64,000 nt of DNA from Acridotheres tristis (Eukaryota > Chordata > Aves > Passeriformes > Sturnidae). Below the pieces are notes generated by a model, which saw only the letters and a program-made list of their open reading frames with translations, was not told the origin of the DNA and searched no databases. Location: contig CM072899.1 in NCBI GenBank assembly GCA_037013685.1, positions 7,606,479-7,670,478 on the forward strand, in the 5' to 3' direction. Made by a program: the position numbers and the translations under genes. Within the stretch, counting starts at the first letter, position 1; the number at the start of each line of letters is the position of its first letter. Positions 50,601-63,400 of the stretch are shown here, piece after piece.

Positions 50601-53600
50601 CCTTTACAGAAACACAAAGCCTGGAAACATATATATATATAGCATTTAAGCAGTGTTTCTTTCTCTTTTATTTTTTTTTCCTTCCTGAGTAGTGCCAATG
50701 CCTGTGTAACAATTCACAAGTGTCACAAGCTGCATGTCCTTCTGAACGTCTTCCGTGGGATGTAGTGGGTGCTGGATGAGGCAGAAGGACAGTATCAATG
50801 CCACTGACATTCCTTCCCCAGTCACTTCCTTTGCTGTGTCCCATGGCCTGAGTGGCTGTCTCCAGCCATTAAGAAAAATCACAGCATGAATTTGTTTATA
50901 CACTATGTACCTCAAAGTGAGGCATCAGATTTAATCCTCATCTCCTTCCCAATCTTAGAAGCATTCCAAAGTGGGAACATCTTCCACGATATTGCAAAGG
51001 TGTGCTGGGTCACACACCTGCTCTGAGTCACCATGCCTGTGTTTTGCCAGCCTCATTAGCAATTAAACCTCCAGAGCTCTCTCCACCAGCTGTAGGAGGC
51101 AGACCCAAGCACCTCCAGGTGAGGAGGACACTCTGACAGTGACAGCCCTGAGCTTACACCTTATTACAGCTGATCACAGTCACCACTACAACAAAAAGAA
51201 ACCAGATTTTAAAAATGGCACGATGATCCTATTCTGCTTCTCACACTGCTTTGGACAAAACAAGGGACCAAACTGGTGACTTGCAGGGCTAAAACGACAG
51301 ATTTGTATCCTGACCCAAAGCCACAACACTTCTGGAGCATGGCTATGGCCCACAGTCTCCAGGGGCATGGCAATGGGAACATGCCAGTGCATGGGTTGCA
51401 CTGAATTTTTCAATTAAAAAAGGAAAATGTAGTCCCTAGCAACAACAGGATAAAAATAAATAATAAAAGAAAGCCCACACAGGAAGACAGAGGAAGCTAC
51501 ACCCTTGAAATGCCTTTTGATGTTAATGCAATGTGTCTTAATGTGATCTGCTTCATAAAAAACTGAAAGTAAATAAAAAAAATGAACACAAGCCTATCAA
51601 CCTCTCCACCTTACAAAACTACCTAATGCCTTCAGTCTGCCTTACCATGACACGTTATTTTTAAAATTTTTCGCCAGTGCAAAAAGGCCCTCAAAATATC
51701 CCTTTCAATTCTTCTCTTTAATGAAGAGTTGCTCGAAGATCAATTAACTGAGATGAGAAACAAAACTGAGGCTGTTGGTTCAGGACGTCCTTTCATAAAA
51801 GACCAAACGTTTGATGTTAATTTTCTGTGATGCATTTTCCAATAATCCATGAGTATGAGCTAGAGCACTGACAGAAAGAAGCGTTGTATTTCACAGCCAC
51901 ACAGGGGCAGACGGTTTTAAGATCATTTATTTAATTATGCAAATGCTACTCTTGTGACAACAAGAGACAGACTCAAGCTGAAGTCATACATTGGATAATA
52001 AAGTTCATATCCAATTGAAGATTCACTACCTGCTGCGTCAACTTCAACTACTACCACATTATTATGGCTTACACTACTGTTTAGTTAAAGTAGAGATAAC
52101 ACTTCCAATCTAAACCTCTATTTTTAGGACAGTTAAAAATAAGTGTTCAATTACAATACAATTTTGTATGTTTTCTTTAATTGACTATTCTACGAGAAAC
52201 TCTGCACGTACGAATTAAAAACAAAACCCAACCACTGCTCTGAAGCTAATCAACGTTGAATAAACAAAGAGCCTCTTTAATCAACCCAAACTTCACTTCT
52301 TTCCTGTGTGTTACAGCAATGAGCACCCAGAAGACATGTAGTGTTTTCTCACCACCAGGTGTATTAAAAGCAACCACAAAGCACCACCTCAGCAGAAGCC
52401 TCCTGCACCCCAGTACAGACAGGATGGAACCAATACTGACCAAACACACTCTGCTTGGTGAGCAGGGAAGAGAGAAGCAGGCTAAATTTATTTTGAAACT
52501 ACTGTTCATCCAATCCAGCAAAGCTTTCCCTGCCTCTGCTGGAGCTGTGCTAGTCAGGAGAGCAGAAAGAAGAATTTATTTCTGTGCTACAGAAACGCTG
52601 CTCCTTGCTCCTGCCTGCTCCTGTCAAAGCATTGCTCTGACTGAAACACAAAACAAATATCCACATTGTGAGCACAAACTTTCAACTCCATGGAGTTCCC
52701 AGCGGTGAAACACCAGCCATGACAAAATACCCAGAGATGGGGAGCAGTGCTGAGGGTGACACAGCCCTGCCCTGTGCTGGAGCCATCCTAAGCAGGGACT
52801 GCAGCTACAAGGACAGGACCTTTCTCCCTTGTGCACCTACCCCTCCCCAAGTCCTCTGGCTGCTGGGCTGATCCCACAGGGGCCTGAAGCTGCTCCTTTT
52901 CTTCCTGGGGTGAATTCCTAGAGACTACAAATGGGTGAGATGAGCAGAGCCCCAGGAGAGGCAGCAGCACGTGGCAGTGACCAAGGACAGAACTGTGCTT
53001 TCCAGGGGTAATGCAATCTTGAGCTGGCTCAGCTGCACCACAAAACTCTGACTCTTAAGTAATTATATTTTAAAATCTTCCCACTGAACAAAAAAGCTTT
53101 TGCATGTAATGGATCACTCCTCTGCAACTGATGGACCAACAGAGAAGAGGAGGCACGTTTCAGCTACACTTAAGCATTTAAGGTTTGAAAGCTTACACAT
53201 TTCATCTCAGGTACCACATATATCATGAAACTGAGCAAGGAAACAAGTCCAACTTCTGCAGCATAATTAGTTTGTCCATATCAACCAGCCATCTCTGGCC
53301 ACAAATCTTGAGCTGCTTAAATTACAAGATTCACGGGTACTCTAACATGTTGAGTTGGCGTCTTTTTAATTAGTATATTAAAACACTCCTTTTCAATATG
53401 TCACAGTATATAAGTATCTTACATAAATACACTAGGCTTTTACTTTTTTTTTTTCTTTTCAATAGAAGCATTTTATTATCAAAGTGGTTTTGGTAATATG
53501 CAACTACTGCATGCCAAACACTAGGCGCGAAATACCTTCTTGGATAGAAGATTAATGTGCTTACTGTTATTCTGTGGACAAATTAATGTCACTGAGGAAT

Positions 53601-55732
53601 AAGGCAAAGACCTAAATACAAAGCACCACAAAAATCTATCCCAGTCTACATCTTTCAGGGCTGAGAAAATGTTATATGCATGTATGTTTACATACGCAGT
53701 CAGATCTAAGGTACATAAATAAAAACCTTTCAACAAGATGAACGATACACAGAACACACATCTGATCTCCCAGCTTGAAAAATGTTCTCCGTGCTGATTT
53801 CCCTGCTCTGCTTCTCCGTGTGCTCGTGGCCCTGCACAGCTGTACTCAACCAGCACAACGGCTGCTCGGGATGTAAGCACCCGATTTCATGAAATCCGAA
53901 GGTAAGCAGATCCAAATCTCACCACAGCTAATGGATTTGGCCCTTATCTCCCCTTGCTAAAGCATCCTGAGTGCTGAGAGACTTATCTAAGCATTAGGAA
54001 CCAATATTAGTATTAAAATGCAATATCCATGTATTATTCTCTTGTCAGTCTTTTAGCTTATATACAACACTTCAGCATAGACACTCGCTCATATTCGGCT
54101 TTCCATCTACCTTATTACAGTTTTTATACTGAGAAAAGCAAAAACATCTGAATGCATTAGCTGCATCAGCTTCTGCTGAAGTTTAATGAAGAAAAGAGTT
54201 ATTTTTAATCTGGGACAGCTCCCAGATCAGCTCATTTCATAGCTCAAAATCTGGCACAAAACAAATGTATGTGGCTGGGTACAAGCTGGGGAGGAGGAAG
54301 GGAAAAAAACATTAGTACCCAATTTGTCACCAATAAATACAACTAAAACCTCATGTCCTAAAGCAGAGAGACACTAAAGGCCCAGTACACAATCCAAAAG
54401 TATAAACATATCTAGTTGGGACATAAAGAGCACCTCTGCAGCTCAGGTGCTGTTTCCAACTAGTCCATGGGATTTAAATCGTTTTGGGTGCTTTTGTGAA
54501 TTTCCATACACACCTTACTGCATCTCTTTCAAACTTGGCCTCTGCTGACGTCCAGAGTCTGAGCAAAAGATCAGCAGCAAAATTCACAGCAGAATATGTG
54601 AATGGGATGGGAAACTTAGCCCAGGCCAGCAGCCACGCCAAATTTCACCAGCCACACAGGCTCATACCACAGCATCAGCATTTTAACTTGTCTGCCTTGA
54701 CAAGAAGAAAAATGCTTAGAAAGTTTTACATAGGAGCAGACAAAAAGATGAAGCATCTCAAATCCTTTTTGAGACTGCAGGTTTCCCATACATCTTGAGA
54801 TGAAAGCTCAGCTTGCAAGCAAAGGCTGAGCAGCAGCATCCCTCCATCAGTGCCAGGCACCAGCTCAGCACAGCACACACGCCTGCGAGGCTGAGAACTA
54901 CAGGAAGCGCAGGCGGCTCATCGCTTAAACACTATTTCATCCCAAGGTTCCAAAATGATAATAGACTTTATTCTAATTGGATTGTCTGCAATGAGCCAAT
55001 TTAAGTGCTAAATGCTGCAAATTATTCAGCATGACATAGCAATGCAATGATCTGAGCCACTGCAGGGCAGAAGGCTTCTTGAAAGCTACAGTTCCTGAAG
55101 CATAATAAGGAGACACAAGTCTTGCTTGGCATGTCTCCACCAACCAAATTCACATTGTTTCAACAGCTGCAGTGTGCCCACTGAGCATTAACTAATGCTC
55201 TGACCCAGAAGCAACCACTGCCAGCCAGCACACCTGATTAGATGATGATTTTTCTGAACACGCCTTTAAAGTCCGTATCACTCTAATTGCTGCCTTTCAA
55301 AGAGACTAAGTACAGATGACATCCTACGTACACTGCAGTGCTGTGAAATATTGATCTAACCACAAGCTTTAAAATATTTAACCAACTTGAGTCTGTACTT
55401 TTGTCATCAGGGTAAGGATGTCACATCTATTCACAAAGATTTAAGGGACAGGAAGAGACAGACATTTAAAGCTTTAGACTTTATTCTGGTGCAACTACAG
55501 TAGCATGAATTACAAATGCAAATGAAGGACTCCTGTGTTAACACTTAGTCCTGTACAGAGCACACAGTTCAAAAGACAATTATTTTTAGTAACTATGAAT
55601 AAAGTGGTTTTCTACATACATTTCACCGTAAAATGTATTAAAATTATATTATTGTATTAGCAAGGAAAGAAAGTAAAGCATAGGGTTCTCTTCTGAATTT
55701 AAGTCTCAGATTACACCAAAAATTTGCAAAAT

Positions 55733-55864
<132 letters not shown>

Positions 55865-56028
55865 TAATCCACAACTCACGTTCATAACTTTTAATATAAC
55901 ATTATTATTCTCCTGCTGTCACCAGAAGAGGCTATCCAGAATTCTCATAAGACTAGAGAATTTTAGAGAACTCGAGGTTATTTGCAAATAGAGTCTAGAA
56001 TCAAACAGCAGTGCCTGTTGTGGCACTT

Positions 56029-57228
56029 TGTGTTGGTTTTGCACAGCCTGGATTTTGGTAGTGGGGATGACACAGAGGTGGCTTCTATGAGAAGCTGCTG
56101 GAAAAGTCCATCATGTCCAGAAGAGCCAGTCCCTGATGGCTTTGAAGATGGAGATGCTGCTGGCCAAAACTGGGCCAATTACAGAGGTTGGTAATGCCTC
56201 TGTGATAGCAGATTTAAGAAGAAAATCACAACAAAGTGGGACACAGTTTTCTCCTAGCCAGAGAAGAGGAGGAGGTGAGAACATGTGAGGGAAACAACCT
56301 GGAGACACCAGGGTCAGTGGAGAAGGAGGGGCAGGAGATGATCCAGGGGCCAGAGCTGAGATTCCCCTGCAGGCTGTGGTGAGACCCTGGTGAGGCAGCT
56401 GTGACCCTGCAGCCCCTGGGATCCACAGGGATGCAGAGATCCACCCCCAGCCCGAGGGGATCCACAGGGATGCAGAGATCCACCCACAGCCCGTGGGGAT
56501 CCAGGGGGATGCAGAGATCCACCCCCAGCCCGTGGGGATCCAGGGGGATGCAGAGATCCACCCCCAGCCCGTGGGGTCCAGGGGGATGCAGAGATCCACC
56601 CCAGCCCGTGGGGAAGGTGCCCATGCTGGAGTGGGGGGTGCCTGGAGCAGGCTGTGATCCAGTGAGGACCCAGTGGAGAGAGGGGCTCTGCTCCCAGGCT
56701 GGAGCAGCCTGTCCTTGGAGGGCTGCACCCCGTGGAATGCTGACCCCCAGCACAGCAGTTTTGGGAGGACTGTGTGCCCGTGGGAGGGGCTCACATTGCA
56801 GCAGGTGTGGTCGGACTGTCTGCCCCTGAGACTGGACCCACGCTGGAGAAGTTCATGGAGAATTGTGTCCCGTGGGAGGGACCCCATGGGCTCACAGGGC
56901 TCCTCTCCCTGGGCAGTGGAAGAAAATCTCAGTGATGAACTGACCAAAACCCCCAAGCTCTGTCTCCCTGTGCTGTCAGTGGGAAGGAGGGAGGGACTGG
57001 GGGAAGAAAAGGTGTTTTAAGGGCTTATTTTACTTTTCATTATCCTCCTCTGATTTTGTTAGTAATAAATTCACTTTGTACCTCTAAGATGAGCCTGTTT
57101 TGCCCTTGGAGTGTTTTCTCCTTGTCCTTATCTCCATTCATGAAGCCTTCATTAAATTTTTCTCTCCTCTGCCCAGCTGTGACAGGAAGGTGAGTGAGTG
57201 ACTGTCATGAGTGCCTGGTGTCAAACCA
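56029..57228 (+). mobile_element. Endogenous retrovirus solo LTR, probably ERVL-type, with intact target-site duplication
   Basis: The element starts TGTGTTGGTTTTGCA and ends GTCAAACCA, giving TG...CA termini. It is flanked by identical 5-bp direct repeats CACTT at 56024-56028 and 57229-57233. A 5-bp duplication suits ERVL-class elements. Recognisable blocks are a proximal segment with gaaacaacctggagacacca, a tandem-repeat GC-rich centre, a polyadenylation signal AATAAA at 57064-57069, and a tail with tctctcctctgcccagctgt. These blocks resemble an LTR family abundant in songbirds (from memory; family name not assigned). There is no internal gag, pol or env and no second LTR, so it is a solo LTR left by recombination. 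It lies in intron 2, antisense to PTPRG. Confidence 0.85.
56413..56615 (+). repeat. 39-bp minisatellite inside the LTR (about 5 copies)
   Basis: The core gggatgcagagatccaccc recurs at 56428, 56467, 56506, 56545 and 56583, with spacings of 39, 39, 39 and 38 bp. Between cores is a ccagcccgtggggatcca-type spacer. Copies 3 to 5 share gggggatgc where copies 1 and 2 have acagggatgc, which suggests stepwise duplication. Because 39 is a multiple of three, the array stays open in several frames on both strands and generates the long spurious reading frames seen here (for example 56111-56956 on the minus strand). The other copies of this LTR family that I recall have a related but irregular GC-rich repeat at this place. 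Confidence 0.92.
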
Positions 57229-59447
57229 CACTTACAAGGTAAGAAATTTTACACCTTAGTTCTGGTCACCAAACTGTTTCTGAAACATTGGACCTCCAGT
57301 CCCACAGAGCTGGAGAGAGAAAAGCCTCAGCATAGAAGACAAGTGTCATGTCTTGGCTCTCAGCTGGGTCTGCATTTCCTTCAAAACAGTTTAGCAGCAT
57401 TCATCCTTAGTGAAGATCAACTCCTCAGCACTGCGAGAACGCTTGTATCCAAGTTATCTGCCCTGGCTGATATAAAAATGATGGATTTTAATGCCTTCTG
57501 TCCAATATCATGCCTACTTGTCAGTGTGATGGTACGTAGCTAAATCACCAACATCTCATATGAATACATCATCTGATTTACTGAACAGAAGTATTTATTA
57601 AAAACTTCTGCCTTAACTTGACTTTGCTATTTGGCTTCTGGATTTATTAGAATTAACTCCAGTAGATGAGCAGTTTACTGTATTTTATTTTCCCACATAT
57701 TTTCTAATCCAGAGAGGCACAGGAACATTAATTCAGGAATTGGCTGCAATTATTTTTTGCTATTCAGCTAGGGGCAGTAAATGCAAACAGAATTGGCTGC
57801 AGTTCAATGTCATTGCATAAGATTTCCTCTATTGTTCCCTTAGATGCAGATGTTAGGGTATAGAATGCTAAATTAAAATAGTGACAGTGTCATTCCATGC
57901 ACTTTCTAATGGGTTTCTGGTAGGTTCAGTTTTCTTGCTGAAAATTAATTTCCCTTTACCTGAAAACAATCATAGAATTACAGAATTAAGACCACTTCTT
58001 CCTTCACCAAAATATAAAAAGGAAAGTATGCCTCAGCTGCTCATTTTTCACATAAAGCTCAGAGTACACTGCAAATTGAGGACTGCAAGCTTCAAGCATT
58101 CACCTGAATCATGAAGGCAGTGAAAATAAGATAAGTACGAAATTTGACATTGCTATTTAAACAATGATTCTTTCTCTTGCAAATGCCATTTCCTTTCACA
58201 CTGAAAGCACTAGAGAGGCTTGCAAAACTTGTGCATTAATCAGGATTTCAGCACAATTCTCCAGGTTCTCAAACCAATCATCAAGAAATTCTCTTGCTCT
58301 TTGGAAACGCTGAGGGCAACAGAAAAATAAGGAGAGGCAGCCTTTTCTTTTCTGCTGTGTTTGTTCAAGATCATTGTTTCCTCTTTTAAAAGAAATGCAG
58401 ATGACATGCAGCTACTGCTGATTTTTTTTTTTTCCTCAGGGGGAACAGAGCAAAGGGGGCTAGATTATCTACAGATTGATATTATTGCTGTTTATCACAC
58501 AAAAGCCTCTCCTCCAAGGAGCAAGCTGCATGGGACAGCACAGGGATTATAGGTACTCACTGCTGTAGATGTAACCACAACTGAAAATACTAATTATCTT
58601 CCCAAACAGAGCTCCTCTGTAGCTGTAGCAGCCCAATGAGGAACATTAACACAACACCCCTGGGGGCAGCCAGCCATCTTTTACTTATTTCTGTTTGCTC
58701 GTTTTAAATGCAGGGGGAAAATTAAAGGAGGAAATGATGATCTTAAAAAAAAAAAAAGGCTTTCACTGCTTGTCCCTCCCCACAGAAATAAAGATACAAA
58801 CAACCAGAATCCATCTCCCCTCTGTTGGGATGCTCCTGACAACAGTTATTACAGCTCCCAGCTGGGAGCTCACTCCTCAGTGCTATCTGCAGACTGTCAC
58901 AGCCACAGGTTCCTGTAAGATTAGCAGGAGTAAGAAAAGATGCTGCCAGAAGTGTGTGCAGTCCGTGCAGCCCTTCACACGCTGCCTGAGCACCACGAAG
59001 CAGCAGCCCCAGCTCCATCCCCAGTGTCAAAAAGCAGCCCATGGAAAGACGAGCACACTCAAGAGATAATGAGCTCCCCAGGGAGGAATCCAACATCCCA
59101 GCTTGAAAGAGATCTGCCAAGAATACATTTTTATTTACGCTCGTCTTGAATGTCCACAGCTTTACTGCAGGAAGCTGTAATCCCAACTTTCTCAGGCGCC
59201 GGCTCCCAACCTCCCCAGCCTTTTACCACTGACCTTCAGTGGCTCTTTAATTGCAACTAGCACTCTTGGTAAAATTAAAATGTACATTTTAATGGATCAA
59301 TCTACCTTTTTAAAATGAAGATGAAAAGCCAAGCATTGCAATTAAGATTCATGGCCTGGCTGCCTGGTCTGATCTTCATGGTTTTCCACTGCGGTAATGC
59401 AAAAAAACCAAACATTTTCAATAACTTTTCATTGCTTCTCTTTACTT

Positions 59448-59471
59448 AAAAAAAAAAAAAAAAAAAAAAAA
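59448..59471 (+). repeat. Poly-A run (24 A)
   Basis: An uninterrupted A24 follows tctctttactt. It could be the tail of an old retroposed sequence, but the preceding bases are not recognised and no flanking duplication was seen. Confidence 0.95.
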
Positions 59472-60259
59472 GGGAAGGCACCAAGTTCCCTGCCCTGTGT
59501 CAGGCTCTGGAGCTGCTCTCTGCACACAGGATCCTAGGACAGGCACAAGGCACCACCTTGAATCTGGCCATAAGGACTAGACTCCTCTATGCTGTGAAAA
59601 AACTAATTTCTTATCCTGCATGTCATTAGAAGGTGACATGGCAGAGCCCATTTCAGGAATCCTGAATTCCTCCTGTAGAATTTTGCAGCCCTGAATTGTG
59701 CAGAAAGGGGCGACTGCTGTTCAGAATCCTCTAGTTCAGCTTAAGCACAGGGAGGGTATTGCAGACCATGCACAGAACAGGAAGAAGAAGAGGATCCAAG
59801 AGGAAATGATCAAATTCAGTGATTATGAAGCTAGATAAAACTCACACTAACAAGATTAACTACATGAATAAGCTACTGCTAGGACTCTGCTTATTATCAG
59901 ACCATTAGAGGACAGTCAGTTTTTTGCATGCAACATATTCCATTCCAAAAGTACATTCAGCAGGTAATAACACAAAGCTGTTGGGTAGAACCTGCCCTGT
60001 GCCTTTCAATGTGCTACTCTTCCCTGTATGCTACAAAGGGGCTTTATTTGTTTACTCAATTATTAGGTCTCCAAAAGAAAGTGTATTCCCCAGGTAACAG
60101 CAAAAAACATTCAGCAAAGCAGGAGCAGTGCTTCAAGTGGGCAATTACTCCACAATATGTGCCTGAATTAGCCATGGCAGAACCAGGGGCTTGCAGGAGG
60201 CAGCAACAGGTCAGACAGCAGCTCACCCAAAGTACATCTTGGGCAGGGACACACACAGT

Positions 60260-60426
60260 GAAGAAGCTGTGGCTGCCCCATCCCTGGAAGTGTCCAAGCC
60301 AGGCTGGAGAGGACATGGAGCACTCTGGTCTAAGTAAAAGGTGTCTCTGCCCATGGCAGGAGGTTGGAAGGAGATGAGCTTTAAGGTCCCTTCCAATCCA
60401 GGCCATTTGATGGTTTGATTCTATGA
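60260..60426 (+). mobile_element. CR1 LINE 3' fragment, antisense to PTPRG
   Basis: This is a short 3'-end CR1 fragment on the plus strand. It contains ggctgccccatccctggaag, gtgtccaagccaggctggag, then tctctgcccatggcaggagg, and ends ctttaaggtcccttccaatc followed by tttgattctatga. These match the avian CR1 3' end nearly continuously, so this copy looks younger than the one in intron 3. It contains only untranslated 3' sequence. A 212-residue open frame on the opposite strand spans it and is not a gene. Confidence 0.92.
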
Positions 60427-63400
60427 AAACACAAAGTGAGTCAGTGATGAAAACATCAGCTGCCAGTCTTGCAGTCTCTTCAGAGGCCAAGTGAGAAGCA
60501 AAGAGTCTCTCCTTAGCTGCTTCCCAAGCACACCCCATGGCTCCTCTAAGGACAGGAAATAAAACCACAGAGATGACGTTACCTGGGCATGTCCTTGTGC
60601 ACTCACACCCTGGGTTCTGAAGAAACCCTTCTGTAATGCATTGGTCGGGATCAAATGTGCTAAGTGTATCTTTTATGAAGATGACTATGCACAAACTAAG
60701 AAAAATTTAACATCCAGAGAAACTGTGACAGTATACAGAGATAGAGTAACTGAAAAACCAATGCTAATAAACAATGTTTATTGAATAAATGATAAAGTGA
60801 CTGAGAGCTTAGCTAAACATAACTCCAAGAAAAATCAGATCAACGTTTGAATCCCACATCTTTATGCATTTTGTTTAAGAATCTCTGTTATGCTCTACCA
60901 GCTTCTGTAATGATTCAGAACTTCACAGATCCAAGATGATTTGTTAAGCAGAAAAAAAAGAATGTTTATTTGTCTTTAAAGCTTCTAGTCTTGGTTTAAT
61001 GTTAAGGGTATGAACAAAACAATTAAAATTATCTTTACTGTTTTATGCACTGTTTTAAAAGACAATACAAACATTCTAGTGTCTTCATATCTCATATATA
61101 TTCAAATATTGCATCTTCAAGTCAATGATAGTGACAAAAATCCATAATCTGAAATTACAGGGCAATTCTTTTGTTCTTATGTGACATTTGTGGTTACAGT
61201 TTAATAAAGAAAAAACAATGCTAAAAGATGAGAGACTCCTAAATGTGAATTGGTAATTACATTTTAATTAAAAAATGGAAGCAAGAAAAAGACATCTGTA
61301 AAGTATCAATTTGCTTTACAGACAAATAATTTCAAAAAACCCAAACAAACAAAAAAAACAAATTTAAACATTTATTTTGTTAGTTGCACAATAGCACCAA
61401 CAAATATAATCACTAGCTGGTAGGTAGTCAGAAGCAGCACGAAATTCTGCAGTAAAGGTTTATTCTCACTTAACATGAAAACATCCATAAATTCACCCCC
61501 TGAACACATTGCTTTCTGACACTGAAGGAAACCTCTCGAAGAACACTAATACATAAATATTGGAGAGTTAAATGCCCCTGGGTCAAAGGGTTAGTGTAAT
61601 ACAGTATTTCTGTTACATTTTGCATTATTATCATTATGCTTGGTTTGCATTTTTACAGCACACAAAATCAAATTAGTTTGCTCTTCTGCTAAGTGCACGG
61701 CTCCTGGTGGCCATTAGTGTGACTCTCAGGTCAGGAGGAATCTGGAATTTGGCAAACACGTCTCTTCCTTCCAGAGGCTCCTATCACCTATAAATCCTAT
61801 TGAAAAGAGTGCAAGGGAGAATAGCAGAGCATATTTTAAAATTAAGATACTGCTACCTAAGAAACTTGGAACCATGAAGTTACTTGGAGATGCTGGATGA
61901 AAAATAAAATGTATTCAAAGCATCTGAACCTTACAGAACGAGTGACTCTTACTTACCAGAGCAATTAAATTATCGGGCACATTTCCTTGTGAGCTTTCTC
62001 TACACATCACTTGGGGATTGAAACGTTGCAGAAATCACAGAAATCTCACTACAAAAATTTTAGGCAGTTCCTGCTGAGATCCCTAATGAATGACCCCACA
62101 AATACAAAAATCCTTATCAGACCTCGTGAATACCCACACAACTATTTCATCCCTGCCCGAGATGACCTCAAAAGGAGTTTAGTATTCCAGTCACACTGAC
62201 ATTGCTACAATTATTTTTATATCAGTATCATTCATTTTTAGGTAGATTAATTATAATAAATATATGCTATATCAACAGACTTTTCATTACGGTCCATTTA
62301 ACCTCATAAAACATAATTGATTCCTATTTGCTCTATGTGATCGATGCTTAGCACTCAGTGCTGAGCTGTGTTAGTAAAGGAGAACTCAGGGAAGGGCCAT
62401 CTCTCTGTAGGATAAATAGCAATGTTGATATCCCATAGAGCTTTGTCTGCATAAATATATGTCTATGCACTTATGGAGAACACAGAAATTAACACTGATG
62501 CTTGACTAACTAAAAAATCACATCTGAGAAACCATAATTTAGAAATCTGTAGTATTTACTAGTTTGTCTTTCCAGGCACATGCACTAGAAGAACTAGACC
62601 TCCTAGGTTACATAAATAAAAGGAATATTGGTACAATATGCAGCTTTAAAAGCTCCCATTTTTAGCTCCCACTTTCCCCGGTGCTTTGGAAGATTGGTCT
62701 AAAAGTAGTTATGACCTTGTGGACTCTAGAATGTCACAAAATGCAAGGAGGGAAAGGAAGGGAGCTGTGTCTGTGCCGTGCCCCTTGCTAGAGCCTGCTG
62801 TGTTCTCAGCAACTGGAAAGCTCCAAATTTAATTTATGAATCAAAGAATAGTGAGCACTGCTTTTTTTCAGAGCACAGACCCACACCTGGAGGATCCCAT
62901 GAGTGGACAAACTGTGGGACGAGACCCACACAGGCTGATTAATGAAATCCTTCCTTCCATGCTCGGGTGTTTCTGACAGATAGTTACATTCTGGGAAATC
63001 AACTCAGTGCCACAACATGAGCAATGTAGGAGCTGTTAGATCTGAAACTGCTCTGATTCAGGCAAGGCTGAAAGACATTATTTGCATTTCTGGGATCACA
63101 GTCTCACTTTGATCTGTCATAACAAGATATATGGAAATGTATAAAATTTATGTGCTTTTACTGAAGGAAAATAACAATAGCACATGCCTTGATAGCTCAA
63201 TTACTCAGAACCATGCATAGAATTCATCACTTCTGTAACTACTAGCAAATAGGATAATTGTAATATATATTAATGTGATCTGTTGAAAATAGAACTTTCC
63301 AAAAATTTCAACTCTAAGAAATTAAATATTAGCTTAACATCACTGGATCTAACTGGATGTTCAGCTCACCTCTCTAAAAAAAGGAAAGCAAGTCTGAGAC

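Noticed and set aside
56111..56956. 281-residue minus-strand open frame, with overlapping 175-, 142- and 115-residue frames
   Set aside because: It lies wholly inside the solo LTR and is kept open by the 39-bp minisatellite. The peptide just repeats the array and matches no family I know.
57965..57995. atcatagaattacagaatta, resembling the reverse complement of a CR1 3' end
   Set aside because: Only about 20 bases match and nothing CR1-like follows, so chance or a very short remnant cannot be separated.
58743..59186. 147-residue minus-strand open frame
   Set aside because: It ends in a run encoded by a poly-A/T tract and shows no domain or conserved motif.
60056..60694. 212-residue minus-strand open frame
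   Set aside because: It runs across a CR1 3' fragment on the opposite strand plus unique intron. No domain is visible and no splice context fits PTPRG.
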